NCBI GenBank assembly: GCA_964492135.1
Contig: CAZBJW010000001.1
Coordinates: 27,353-91,352, forward strand
Source of the DNA: CAYGAW01 sp964492135
Lineage (GTDB): Bacteria; Chloroflexota; Anaerolineae; UBA7937; B3-Chlor
Direction of reading: 5' to 3'
Length of the DNA: 64,000 bases
The notes beneath the pieces are model-generated. The model saw only the letters and a list, made by a program, of their open reading frames with translations. It was not told the DNA's origin and made no database searches. Position numbers and translations under genes: made by a program. How positions within the stretch are numbered: position 1 is the stretch's first letter; every line of letters begins with the position of its first letter. Shown piece after piece: positions 50,752 through 59,391 of this stretch.

Positions 50752-51726
50752 TTACCCTGCTGTGTAGTAGATATCCTCAAGAGCATCTTCGGTCTTTGGT
50801 TCGGGGCTCTCAGTGGCAAACTGGATTGCCTCGTCGAGCTCTTCTGCTAAGCTGGCTTGGATCTCCTCTATCTCCGCTTCAGTAATTACTTTTGCCTCTA
50901 AAAGGAGGCCTTGAAGCTTTTCGATGGGATCGTATTCCCTGTGCTCCTCAATTTCCTCCTTGGTTCTGTAGCTAGTCCCGGGATCGCCCATGTGATGCCC
51001 GTAGAATCTATAAGTAATTGCATCGATCAAGGTAGGACCCCTACCTTCTCTGGCTCTCTCTATCGCTTCCCTCGCCACCTTGGCAACAGCCACCGCATCG
51101 TTTCCATCCACGCTTATCCCAGGGATCCCATAGGCCTTTGTTCTATCAGCTAGATACTCCAGCTTAGTATAGTCCCGTTGAGGGGTGCTCATCGCATACT
51201 GATTATTCTGGCAGACAAAGACCACCGGTAGATTCCAGATTGCTGCCAAGCCAAGACCCTCATGAAAGGCGCCGGTACAGGTTGCACCGTCGCCATGGAA
51301 GCAAATAGTTACGCTATCTACGTTCTGCATCTTGCAGGCGAGGGCAACCCCGTTAGCTATGGGTACACCTGCACCAACAATTGCCGTGGCCCCAAGCATA
51401 TTGAGGTCTGCTGCCACAATATGCATCGAGCCTCCCCTGCCTTTGCAATATCCTGTCTCCTTGGCGTAGAGCTCAGCCATCATCCTATCAAATCTAGCTC
51501 CCTTAGCGATGATATCACCGTGACCTCTGTGAGTAGTCAAAATGTAGTCATCATCTCTAAGAAAGGCGCAAACCGCGGCCGGGATTGCCTCCTGCCCGAT
51601 CGAGGCGTGAATAAAACCAGGGAGGTTGCCCTTGCGGTATTCGGCTATTATCCTCTCCTCAAAAACCCGGATCCTGACCATTGTGGTATAAATTTCCCTA
51701 AGCTTCTCGTTTTCTATTCCCTGCAT
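50752..51726 (-). CDS. 2-oxoacid/acetoin dehydrogenase E1 alpha subunit
   Basis: This 324-residue TPP enzyme starts IENEKLREIYTTMVRIRVFEERI and has GRGGSMHIVAADLN near residue 80 and the TPP/Mg motif GDGATCTGAFHEGL with the closing QNNQYAMSTP. The phosphorylation-loop-like HHMGDPGTSYRTKEE is present. ATG 51726 follows AGGGGGG; the upstream start is rejected. It is the first gene of the complex operon. Confidence 0.92.
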   Translation of the reverse strand: MQGIENEKLREIYTTMVRIRVFEERIIAEYRKGNLPGFIHASIGQEAIPAAVCAFLRDDDYILTTHRGHGDIIAKGARFDRMMAELYAKETGYCKGRGGSMHIVAADLNMLGATAIVGAGVPIANGVALACKMQNVDSVTICFHGDGATCTGAFHEGLGLAAIWNLPVVFVCQNNQYAMSTPQRDYTKLEYLADRTKAYGIPGISVDGNDAVAVAKVAREAIERAREGRGPTLIDAITYRFYGHHMGDPGTSYRTKEEIEEHREYDPIEKLQGLLLEAKVITEAEIEEIQASLAEELDEAIQFATESPEPKTEDALEDIYYTAG

Positions 51727-51762
51727 CAATCCCCCCTTTTGCCTTTTCATAAAGGCTGACAC

Positions 51763-52303
51763 GGTTGCTGAAGCTGTAGTATTTTTGCATCCCCCTATTT
51801 CTCTAGTTTACTTCTAAGTCGTTCAACAAGCTCGTTTACCGTTGCCATTCTCATGAGCCTTTTACCAACGCCAGTTTACCAAAGCGCTCAGCCTGCTATA
51901 CTTTTCACGAGGGGTCCGTGGGCTTTAATCTTTTGTGGGAGGGGTAAGTGCCTTCCACTCAACTACAACGCTTCCTCGTGGGTATAAGAATACACCATTC
52001 CAGCCTATCTGTCACGTCCTTGTACTCATCCGGCATACGTGCTTGACAAAGCAGGGATAGTCTGCTGTAATATTTGTGCACGTGGTTTCTATTGATACTG
52101 GTCCTGCTGTTTCTGCGCGGCGGTATGTAGAGGTTGGTCCAACTGAGTTCAGCAAGGGTATCGGGATGCCTGGGGTAATGATAAGACGACCAAAGGAAAC
52201 CTTTAGGGGTTGAGGAGCAATAAAGTGTGCCGGAACGGAAATATAGGCAGAAGACCGACGGCGCAAACGACGATAACTATATATGATAAAGGGAGGAAAG
52301 ATA
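51763..52303. other. Divergent intergenic region
   Basis: About 540 bp between the dehydrogenase operon (-) and the M24 gene (+) contain no supported gene. A possible + strand promoter lies at 52043-52071; none was found with confidence for the minus-strand operon. Confidence 0.5.
52043..52071 (+). promoter_or_regulatory. Possible promoter for the M24 gene
   Basis: TTGACA at 52043-52048 and TGTAAT at 52066-52071 are spaced by 17 bp. The leader to the ATG at 52304 would be about 225 nt, which is long, so this is tentative. Confidence 0.4.
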
Positions 52304-53533
52304 ATGACTCTTGGCACCATGGCAGTTGATTTTGAAGAAAGGGTCAACTATGAGCGGTTGCGCCAGGACCGTTTGGCAAAGGCGAAAGAGCAGCTGAAGG
52401 TATACGGCCTAGGTGCTCTCCTGTGCTACGATTTTGACAACATCCGCTATATTACGGGGACCCATGTAGGAGAATGGGCCAGGAATAAGATGCAACGATT
52501 CGTGATTTTGCCAAAGGATGCAGACCCCCTTCTCTATGACCCGGCCGCTCCCGCAAAGCGTAAGACTGCGCCGTGGATCGCTGACCGGGTTTTTCCTGCT
52601 GTCGGGTCGATGAGGGGTGCCATACCCCCCGAGGTTGGGAATGTCGAGGCATTGGCCAAGACGGTCAAAACAGTTCTTTCGGAATATGGAGTAGCGAATC
52701 ACCCTCTGGGGATTGATATTCTAGATATCCCCTTTGCCAAAGCTCTGGAGGGGGAGAGGATAGAGGTGGTGGATGGACAGCAGGCAATGTTGGATGCCAG
52801 GATTATCAAGACCAAAGACGAAATTGAGCTCCTAAAGATCGCTGCATCTATGGTTGACGCAGCCTATGAAGAAATTGTCAGAAATATTAGACCGGGGGTC
52901 AGAGAAAGCGATCTGGTTGCGATCGCCAACAAGATACTGTTCACCCTAGGGTCTGATCTGGTGGAATGTGTGAATAGTGTCTCCGGGCCTCGATCTCAGC
53001 CCCACCCCCACACTTTTAGCGATAGGATCATTCGGCCAGGAGACATGGTTTTCCTTGATATCATGCATTCATTTAATGGCTACCGGACCTGTTATTATCG
53101 GAGCTTCATCTGTGGGAAGCCAACCAGAGCACAGGTTGAGGCTTACGACAAGGCCTGGACATGGTTGAAGAAATCTATCGAGGCGGTTAAGCCCGGAGCA
53201 ACCACGGCAGATGTGGCTCGCTGCTGGCCTCCAGCAGAAGAGATTGGATTGAAGGATGAAAGGGAGGCATTTTTACTTCAGTTTGGCCACGGTATCGGAA
53301 TGAGTATCTGGGAGAAACCAGTGATATCTAGGCTCTTTTCGTTAGAGCACCCGTTTACCATTAAAGAAGGGATGACGTTCGCTCTTGAAACCTATTGCCC
53401 GTCTGAAGACGGGCAGGGTGCAGCCAGAATTGAAGAGGAGGTAGCGGTCACAAAGGATGGATACGAAAGATTATTTAGGTTCCCGGTTGAGGAACTGATC
53501 TCCTGCGGGGTTCCTGGAAGTATGGCTTATTGA
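52304..53533 (+). CDS. M24-fold protein (Xaa-Pro peptidase/creatinase-like), altered metal site
   Basis: The 409-residue protein has the two-part layout of creatinase/prolidase: an N-terminal domain (GALLCYDFDNIRYITGTHVGEW) and a C-terminal pita-bread domain. The first metal-ligand aspartate is in MVFLDIMHSF, but where the second is expected (SDxTR) the sequence has TCYYRSF; the aspartate is replaced by cysteine. Histidine in FGHGIGMS and glutamates in FALETYC and RIEEEVAV are kept. So it may bind one metal or none and act like creatinase or another hydrolase/lyase rather than as a peptidase. ATG 52304 has GGGAGGAAAG just upstream. It stands before a flavoprotein gene. Confidence 0.85.
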   Translation: MTLGTMAVDFEERVNYERLRQDRLAKAKEQLKVYGLGALLCYDFDNIRYITGTHVGEWARNKMQRFVILPKDADPLLYDPAAPAKRKTAPWIADRVFPAVGSMRGAIPPEVGNVEALAKTVKTVLSEYGVANHPLGIDILDIPFAKALEGERIEVVDGQQAMLDARIIKTKDEIELLKIAASMVDAAYEEIVRNIRPGVRESDLVAIANKILFTLGSDLVECVNSVSGPRSQPHPHTFSDRIIRPGDMVFLDIMHSFNGYRTCYYRSFICGKPTRAQVEAYDKAWTWLKKSIEAVKPGATTADVARCWPPAEEIGLKDEREAFLLQFGHGIGMSIWEKPVISRLFSLEHPFTIKEGMTFALETYCPSEDGQGAARIEEEVAVTKDGYERLFRFPVEELISCGVPGSMAY

Positions 53534-53642
53534 GGCCGATGCTTCCAAAGTGGGGCATCGTTAATGCCGTGAATTATCCATTTTAATCGAGCCCCCCTTT
53601 CTGGATAATTATTTGAGGGTGTACTTTTCAAAAGCATTATGA

Positions 53643-53648
53643 TATAAT
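53643..53648 (+). promoter_or_regulatory. Possible -10 element upstream of the flavoprotein gene
   Basis: A perfect TATAAT lies 57 bp before the flavoprotein ATG. No convincing -35 box is present at 16-18 bp, so this is a weak call. Confidence 0.3.
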
Positions 53649-53704
53649 GAAGTTCCACATTGACCCCGATGGGGTATCAAAGAAACAGAAGGAGGCTATG
53701 AGAC

Positions 53705-55102
53705 ATGCTAGATGAGCTGGTTGTTCCAAAAGAATGGGAACTGGAATCGGATGTTCTAGTAATTGGAGCGGGGACTGCTGGATTAGCCGCTGCAATTGAG
53801 GCAGCAAAGGCGGGAGCCGCAGTTGTAGTCCTAGAACAGATGCCAAAGCCTGGAGGAAGTCTCTCAGTATGTGCTGGAAACATTAACTTCGCAGGATCAG
53901 ACTATCAACGAAAGAAGGGCATTGAGGACTCACCGGACAAATACTATGAAGACGGCCTGGCGGGCTGCCGGGGCGAGCCCGTAATGTGGAGAGCATTTGT
54001 GGACAACCACCTGAAGACCTATGAGATGATTACGGGCCTGGGCTACGAGCCTCTGGACATATGGCTTCTTCCTGGGCACAGTGTACAGAGATCTCATTAC
54101 TTCGTCGGTGGTGGCCCAAAGCTCCTAGAACTCCTTGAGCAAGGCAGCGTTGAGCGGGGCGTGAAAATCCTATTCAAGCACAAAGCAGCGAGACTGATTG
54201 TGGACCCCGCCAGAAAGAGAGTTGTAGGAGTGAGGGCTGAAAAGGATAAGAAAGTCTTGAACTTCAAGGCTCGAAAGGCGGTGATCATAGCCTCAGGAGG
54301 CTTCGGCAATAACCCGAAGATGGTGGAGGAGTTCAAGGGGCTCAGTTATGCCAAAAGATGTCTGCCAACAATGAGGGGACACACCGGGGAAGGGATCAGA
54401 ATGGCTATGGCCATTGGAGTTGCGACAAGTCACATCGGAACTGCCGCTATACCATCAATTCCCATGGATGCCAATACAAAAAACCCGGCAGCCATTACGC
54501 TTCACCATACGTTGTGTGGATCCATATTCGTGAATTCACTGGGCCAACGGTATGTGAATGAATGCCTCCAGATATTCCCTTATTTGGGTGAAGCTTCGTT
54601 CGCACAACCTGGCAACTATGTTTTCACCATCTATGACAGTACAATCAGGGAAAACATAGAACTGATAGATTGGCCTATATTCAAAGAATATGAGGCTGAA
54701 ACGATTGAAGGGCTGGCTAAACAACTAGATATAGACCCCAAAGCGCTCGCAGAGACGATAAGAGAATACAATGAAGATATAGACAAGTTTGGATACGACA
54801 CAAAGTTTGGGAAAAAAGTGCTACAACACCCCGCAAATGCACCTCTTCTGAAAATAGAGAAGCCTCCCTTCTACGGGATCAAATTGATGCAGTGCTTTAC
54901 CTCCTATAAGGGAGGGGTGAAGATCAATACAAAGGCGCAAGCGATAGACCAATATGGTAACGTTGTTCCAGGGTTATATGCGGCGGGCGAAGGGGCTGGC
55001 GGTCTATTCGGTGAGGGTTACTATCTTTGTGGAACGATGATTTGCATGTCGTTGACTTTTGGTCGTATAGCTGGAATCAACGCTGCTGCAGAAAAACCTT
55101 AA
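53705..55102 (+). CDS. FAD-dependent reductase/dehydrogenase, fumarate reductase flavoprotein family
   Basis: This 465-residue protein starts with the FAD dinucleotide motif DVLVIGAGTAGLAAAIEAAKAG near residue 16, followed by LEQMPKPGGS, and has the family SGGFGNNPKM, MRGHTGEGI, and the C-terminal FAD-binding GLYAAGEGAGGLFGEGYY. Relatives include fumarate, urocanate and 3-oxosteroid reductases. No signal peptide is present, so it is cytosolic and not a secreted respiratory enzyme. The small ferredoxin encoded 18 bp downstream is the likely electron partner. The substrate is unknown. Confidence 0.85.
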   Translation: MLDELVVPKEWELESDVLVIGAGTAGLAAAIEAAKAGAAVVVLEQMPKPGGSLSVCAGNINFAGSDYQRKKGIEDSPDKYYEDGLAGCRGEPVMWRAFVDNHLKTYEMITGLGYEPLDIWLLPGHSVQRSHYFVGGGPKLLELLEQGSVERGVKILFKHKAARLIVDPARKRVVGVRAEKDKKVLNFKARKAVIIASGGFGNNPKMVEEFKGLSYAKRCLPTMRGHTGEGIRMAMAIGVATSHIGTAAIPSIPMDANTKNPAAITLHHTLCGSIFVNSLGQRYVNECLQIFPYLGEASFAQPGNYVFTIYDSTIRENIELIDWPIFKEYEAETIEGLAKQLDIDPKALAETIREYNEDIDKFGYDTKFGKKVLQHPANAPLLKIEKPPFYGIKLMQCFTSYKGGVKINTKAQAIDQYGNVVPGLYAAGEGAGGLFGEGYYLCGTMICMSLTFGRIAGINAAAEKP

Positions 55103-55120
55103 TTCTAGCATACTTTTGAA

Positions 55121-55306
55121 ATGCCCATCATAATCAATAAAGAGGAATGTGAAGGGTGTGGGACGTGCGTATCAATATGCCCCAACTCTGCTATCGTGTT
55201 GGAAGAAGTAGATGAGTCTATAATCGCTGAAGTAGTTTCAGAGCTATGTGATGAGTGTGGTGAATGTATCGAGTTTTGCTTAAGAGGGTTAATTAAGAAG
55301 GTTTAA
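55121..55306 (+). CDS. Small 2[4Fe-4S] ferredoxin-like protein
   Basis: The 61-residue protein has two cluster motifs: cysteines at 10, 13, 16 and 20 (CEGCGTCVSICP) and at 43, 46, 49 and 53 (CDECGECIEFC). The second lacks the proline that usually follows the last cysteine. It follows the flavoprotein gene closely and probably exchanges electrons with it. Confidence 0.88.
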   Translation: MPIIINKEECEGCGTCVSICPNSAIVLEEVDESIIAEVVSELCDECGECIEFCLRGLIKKV

Positions 55307-55364
55307 GTAGCATGTGAGTTGATCGAGTGAAGAAATGGTTTGTGGATTAACAGTGTGTTTTTCA

Positions 55365-55404
55365 GGTCATGACTTTTTCTCTTGGGTCATGACCTTTTTT
55401 CTTG
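55365..55404 (+). repeat. Two tandem 20-bp units with GGTCATGAC
   Basis: GGTCATGAC followed by a T-rich tail occurs twice in tandem (55365-55384 and 55385-55404); the second copy contains the palindrome GGTCATGACC followed by six Ts. It could act as a weak terminator after the ferredoxin gene. Confidence 0.55.
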
Positions 55405-55428
55405 TCTCGCTGTTCTGGGCTTTTTGTC

Positions 55429-55557
55429 TCACACGTTGATTAGCATGTTGTAGATGGCGGCCTTTCTCGGCAGTTCCTTGACAATGGTTACCAGGGTTTT
55501 GGCCATGTAGTGCTCAGCGAAGATCATCAATTGCTTCACAAGGCGAAGAAAGTATGG
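55429..55557 (-). pseudogene. Short C-terminal protein remnant, possibly transposase
   Basis: A minus-strand frame without a start reads YFLRLVKQLMIFAEHYMAK, then TLVTIVKELPRKAAIYNMLINV, and stops. It looks like the basic, helical tail of a transposase, but I do not recognise the family. The surrounding 55307-55704 region otherwise has no gene. Confidence 0.3.
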
Positions 55558-55571
55558 TATACTGTGTGTGA

Positions 55572-55585
55572 TATTTGATCAAATA
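55572..55585 (+). promoter_or_regulatory. Palindromic operator upstream of gntR
   Basis: TATTTGATCAAATA is a perfect 14-bp palindrome 12 bp upstream of the -35 element of the gntR promoter. FadR-subfamily regulators bind short palindromes of this kind. Confidence 0.5.
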
Positions 55586-55596
55586 ACAAAAGGGGT

Positions 55597-55625
55597 TTGC
55601 TATTGTTAGTGTGCTACTATATATA
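55597..55625 (+). promoter_or_regulatory. Promoter of the gntR-led operon
   Basis: TTGCTA (55597-55602) and TATATA (55620-55625) with 17-bp spacing give a start near 55632, about 70 nt before the gntR coding region. Confidence 0.5.
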
Positions 55626-55704
55626 GGCTTGTTTACAAACACCGCTACATATGGGGGGACATAATCCAAAGATGCGCCAAGAACTAGCGAAAGGAGGATA
55701 ACAA

Positions 55705-56379
55705 ATTACGAAATCATCAATCCCCCGCACTGTGAAGGAGGGACTAGTTGAGAGCCTGCGTGACGAGATCATACGGGGAGACTTCGTCCCAGGTCAACAC
55801 CTTCGCTTGGAAGAGATTGCCGGTCGCTTTGATGTCAGCACTATGCCCGTGCGGGAAGCTCTACGTGACTTAGAAGCCGAGGGGTTGGTGACCATCTTCC
55901 CTCACCGGGCCGCTGTTGTCACCCAACTGAGTGCAGATGACTTGCAAGACATCTATGACATTAGGGCGACTCTGGAGGAGATGGCCACCCGGCTGGCCGT
56001 CCCTCGTATGACGGAGGCTACCCTTACCGAATTGACCTCGCTCGTCGAGCAAATGAATAACCATCTTGGCGATGTAGTCACTTTAGTAAAATTGAACCAT
56101 CAATTTCACTCCACCCTCTATGCCGCATCGGGCCGCAGCCATCTGTGCCAACTAGCTCGCATGTTACGATACCGTACGCAGCACTATCTGCGCGCCTTTA
56201 TCAACGACCTGGGCGGCATGCCCCAGGCCCAAGTGGAGCATCGGGCCATCGTTGAAGCCTGTAAGCGTGGCGACGCAGAGCAGGCTGGCACCATCATCCA
56301 CGATCATGTGGCACAAGTGGGTCATGCGATAGTCGAGTATGTTCGACAGCGTGATGAAACTGGGGGTTCCGCAAAATAG
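55705..56379 (+). CDS. GntR-family (FadR/FCD subfamily) regulator
   Basis: The regulator has a GntR winged helix (LVESLRDEIIRGDFVPGQHLRLEEIAGRFDVSTMPVREALRDL in two blocks) and a C-terminal FCD domain with its usual metal ligands (YDIRATLEE, LNHQFHSTLY, VEHRAIVEACKRGD, HDHV). The ribosome site AAGGAGG at 55691-55697 points to an ATT codon at 55705 as the start; the first GTG, at 55732, has no ribosome site. So it is 224 residues with ATT or 215 with GTG. It heads the cyclase-cupin-SDR-dehydrogenase operon and most likely senses one of its metabolites. Confidence 0.88.
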   Translation: MTKSSIPRTVKEGLVESLRDEIIRGDFVPGQHLRLEEIAGRFDVSTMPVREALRDLEAEGLVTIFPHRAAVVTQLSADDLQDIYDIRATLEEMATRLAVPRMTEATLTELTSLVEQMNNHLGDVVTLVKLNHQFHSTLYAASGRSHLCQLARMLRYRTQHYLRAFINDLGGMPQAQVEHRAIVEACKRGDAEQAGTIIHDHVAQVGHAIVEYVRQRDETGGSAK

Positions 56380-56413
56380 CGGCTATTCAAATATTGACAA
56401 AGGAGTAAAGTCA

Positions 56414-57199
56414 GTGTCCTCCTCAACCGACCAACTGGAGTTCTATGACTTGAGTCATCCTTGGGGTGACAAGGTTCCACTGTGGCCCTATTTCCCGGAC
56501 GTCAAGATCGAACGGTTCCATTACCATGCCAAGTCCCGGGTGCTCTCTCAACAAATCACCACCTTCATGCACTGCACCACACATACCGATGCCCCAGCAC
56601 ACGTCATTGAGGGAGCGCCGTATATCGATGAGATATCACTCGATCGTTTCTTTGGCACAGCCGTGGTCGTCTCAATCCCCAAGGGCAAGTGGGAAAAGAT
56701 TAGGCCCGAGGATCTGGAGAAGGCCGAGCCCAAGATTCAACCTGGCGATATTGTGATTATCAACACGGGCTGGCACAAATACTATGGTGACAATGTCCAG
56801 TACTTCTGCTACTCGCCAGGTCTCTATCTCGAAGCCGGGGAATGGTTCGTCGAAAAGGGCGTCAAGGCCGTCGGTGTGGATAATCAGGCACTGGACCACC
56901 CTCTCGCTACCGCCATCGGCCCCCACGGACCCGGCGGACCAATCCTGCCCTGGGTGAGCGAGGAATATGAGCGGGAGACGGGCAAGAAGGTCGCGGAAGA
57001 GTTCTCGTTGTGGGAACCCTGTCACCGGCAATTGCTGGGCAACGGGATCGGCGGTTTTGAGAATGTCGGAGGCGACATCGATAAAGTCACCGGCAAGCGC
57101 GTAACCATCGCTGCCTTCCCCTGGCGTTGGGTCAAGGGTGATGGTTGTATCGTTCGCATGGTTGCCATTGTCGATCCCACAGGCGAGTACCGCTTCTAA
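56414..57199 (+). CDS. Cyclase-family hydrolase (kynurenine formamidase-like)
   Basis: This 261-residue protein matches the Cyclase/KynB family: DLSHPWGDKVPLWPYFP at the start, the metal-binding HTDAPAHV motif, and GDIVIINTGWHKYY in the middle. Members are Mn or Zn hydrolases of amide or cyclic substrates (kynurenine formamidase, isatin hydrolase). GTG 56414 is chosen for the AAAGGAG ahead of it; the longer frame overlaps gntR. It is the first enzyme gene of the operon. Confidence 0.85.
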   Translation: MSSSTDQLEFYDLSHPWGDKVPLWPYFPDVKIERFHYHAKSRVLSQQITTFMHCTTHTDAPAHVIEGAPYIDEISLDRFFGTAVVVSIPKGKWEKIRPEDLEKAEPKIQPGDIVIINTGWHKYYGDNVQYFCYSPGLYLEAGEWFVEKGVKAVGVDNQALDHPLATAIGPHGPGGPILPWVSEEYERETGKKVAEEFSLWEPCHRQLLGNGIGGFENVGGDIDKVTGKRVTIAAFPWRWVKGDGCIVRMVAIVDPTGEYRF

Positions 57200-57217
57200 C
57201 AATCAAGGAGGAGTTCC

Positions 57218-57562
57218 ATGAAAGTGACACGTTTAGAAGAAGCCGTGAAATATAGCCCACCCAAGCATACCGAGACTTGCCACGCCATGTGGCTGCAGCA
57301 CAGGAGCCTGGGCTGCGATGCGCCCTACTGGGTTGGCTGTTCATACTACCTGCCAGGGGCAAAGGCAGAGTGGGATGCCTCCCCGCTGGACAAGATATAC
57401 ATCGTACTCAAGGGCGAGCTCACCATAGCGTTTGAGGACCAGGAAGTCAAGTTAGGTCCAATGGACTCGATCTACATTGGCCCTGGCGAGAACCGCGAGG
57501 TACGCAACGAGACCAATAGCGTCGCAACCATGCTGGTTGTGATGCCCTATCCACCGGAGTAG
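57218..57562 (+). CDS. Cupin-domain protein
   Basis: A 114-residue single cupin: the barrel runs from GCSYYLPGAKAEWDASPLDKIYIVLKGELTI to GPMDSIYIGPGENREVRNET. The first motif has few metal ligands (aspartate and lysine where His-x-His is usual), so catalysis is uncertain. AAGGAGGAG lies before ATG 57218. Its place between a cyclase and an SDR suggests a role in the same pathway, for example as an isomerase or a sensor. Confidence 0.8.
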   Translation: MKVTRLEEAVKYSPPKHTETCHAMWLQHRSLGCDAPYWVGCSYYLPGAKAEWDASPLDKIYIVLKGELTIAFEDQEVKLGPMDSIYIGPGENREVRNETNSVATMLVVMPYPPE

Positions 57563-57571
57563 GTGAAATTC

Positions 57572-58357
57572 ATGATGGAGAATATCCCAGATACCCAATC
57601 ACTGTTTGACGTTACCGGTAAGGTGGCGCTCATCACAGGTGCGACAGGAGGCTTTGGGCAAGCGAGCTCCAAGGGGCTGGCAAAAGCCGGTGCAAAGGTG
57701 ATGCTCACTGGCCGTACAGCAGAGAAACTGGAGCCAGTTGTCAAGGAGATTCGGGAGGCTGGATACACGGCGGCCTATGTCGCTGGCCATCCGGCTGACC
57801 CCGATGATGTGAAACGCATTGTCGAAGAAACGGTCAAGCAGTTCGGCGGCATCGACATCCTGATCACCGCGGCGGGGCTCAGCCGCATCCATCCCATCAC
57901 TGAGTTCCCCCTTGAAGAGTTCGAAGAGATTATGGACGTCAACGTCAAAGGCAGTTGGCTGATCTGTAGAGAAGTTGGCCGTGTAATGATTGAGCAGGGT
58001 CGGGGCGGCAAAGTCATTCTGGTCTCGTCCACGCGTGGCTTGCTGGGCATGAAGAACTACACAGGTTATGCGACCTCGAAAGGTGCAGTACACGTCCTGA
58101 CCCGCTCCTTGGCCTGTGAGTGGGGTGAGTACGGCATCAATGTAAATGCGATTGCCCCCACGGTTTTCCGTACCGCCCTCACTCAATGGATGTTCGACGA
58201 CAAGGAGTTTTATAAGGTGTTCCTAAGGCGTATCCCCATAGGTCGCTTGGGTGAGCCGGAGGACTTCATTGGCACCGTGATCTACCTGTCATCGAGCGCA
58301 TCTGACTTTATGACCGGCGCTATCCTATATGCGGATGGCGGCTACACCGCAGGTTAG
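57572..58357 (+). CDS. Short-chain dehydrogenase/reductase
   Basis: The 261-residue SDR has VALITGATGGFGQASSKGLAKAG (NAD(P) motif), ITAAGLSRI, VILVSSTRG and the catalytic YATSKGAVHV (Tyr-x-x-x-Lys). The C-terminal GRLGEPEDFIGTVIYLSS and DGGYTAG are typical. ATG 57572 follows AGGTGA and the GTG at 57563 is less likely. It oxidises or reduces a hydroxy compound of the pathway. Confidence 0.92.
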   Translation: MMENIPDTQSLFDVTGKVALITGATGGFGQASSKGLAKAGAKVMLTGRTAEKLEPVVKEIREAGYTAAYVAGHPADPDDVKRIVEETVKQFGGIDILITAAGLSRIHPITEFPLEEFEEIMDVNVKGSWLICREVGRVMIEQGRGGKVILVSSTRGLLGMKNYTGYATSKGAVHVLTRSLACEWGEYGINVNAIAPTVFRTALTQWMFDDKEFYKVFLRRIPIGRLGEPEDFIGTVIYLSSSASDFMTGAILYADGGYTAG

Positions 58358-58365
58358 TGAGGAGC

Positions 58366-59331
58366 ATGTCTACCCCAGAACGTATCACGGTTGTGGGCGC
58401 TGGCTTGATGGGACACGGCATCGCACAGATTTTTGCCGTGCATGGACACCCCGTGTGGCTGCTCGACATCAACGAAGATGTTCTCAACTCGGCAAAAGAC
58501 CGCGTGCGCGCCAATCTCACCAATATGGCAAAACAGGGTGTTGACCTTGGCGGAGACATGGAAGAGATCCTTGGTCGTATCAGCACGACGGCCGACCTGG
58601 CGATAGCCTGTGAAGACTGCGACTTCGTGTTCGAGGCTGTCTACGAGGATCTGGAACTAAAACAGCAGGTTTTCGCCGACTTGGACCGCCTGTGCCCGCC
58701 GAAGGCCATCCTGTGCAGCAACACCTCTGTGATTAGCATCACCGAGATTGCAGAAAAGGCGAAACATCGTGAGCGTATCGTTGGCACACACTTCTGGAAT
58801 CCGCCGTACCTGATCCCATTGGTGGAGGTGGTTCGTGCTGAAGAGACCGCCGACTGGTGCATTACCGCGACTTATGACCTGCTGGCCCGCGTTGGTAAGC
58901 ATCCCGTCCACGTGCATAAGGATGTGCCAGGATTCGTCGGCAACCGTTTGCAACATGCGCTGTGGCGTGAGGCGTTTGTAATCATAGACAAAGGGATTTG
59001 CGACCCGGCGACGGTTGACGAGGTCATACGTAACGGGTTTGGGCTACGTCTGCCAATCCTTGGTCCGGTTGAGACAGCCGACATGGTCGGCCTTGATCTC
59101 ACCCTCGCTATACATAACTACATCCTGAAACACCTCAACGCTGACCCAACCCCATCTACCACCCTGCAGGCTAAAGTCGAGGCGGGCCAGCTAGGATTCA
59201 AGACCGGGAGCGGATTCTTGGAGTGGTCAGAATCTGACATTGCCGAATCGAGAGAGCGCCTGGCGAACTATCTCATAGACGTCTTTGCCGAACAGCAAAG
59301 ACGGTCGAAAGGAGGTGGGGACAGGCTTTGA
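58366..59331 (+). CDS. 3-hydroxyacyl-CoA dehydrogenase-family protein
   Basis: This 321-residue protein has the N-terminal NAD motif VVGAGLMGHGIAQIFAVHG, the CSNTSVISITEIA segment, the HFWNPPYLIPLVEVV motif and KDVPGFVGNRLQHALWREA leading into the C-terminal helical domain. Length fits stand-alone 3-hydroxyacyl-CoA, carnitine or gulonate dehydrogenases. ATG 58366 follows GAGGAG. It is cotranscribed with the SDR. Confidence 0.9.
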   Translation: MSTPERITVVGAGLMGHGIAQIFAVHGHPVWLLDINEDVLNSAKDRVRANLTNMAKQGVDLGGDMEEILGRISTTADLAIACEDCDFVFEAVYEDLELKQQVFADLDRLCPPKAILCSNTSVISITEIAEKAKHRERIVGTHFWNPPYLIPLVEVVRAEETADWCITATYDLLARVGKHPVHVHKDVPGFVGNRLQHALWREAFVIIDKGICDPATVDEVIRNGFGLRLPILGPVETADMVGLDLTLAIHNYILKHLNADPTPSTTLQAKVEAGQLGFKTGSGFLEWSESDIAESRERLANYLIDVFAEQQRRSKGGGDRL

Positions 59332-59391
59332 CACCCTGGCACGGTACCGGTAAGATCTTCAAGGATGATGAGGATCAGAAGGAGGGCAACG

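Noticed and set aside
55365..55404. Possible CRISPR-like repeat
   Set aside because: Only two directly adjacent 20-bp units without spacers; no cas genes are present.
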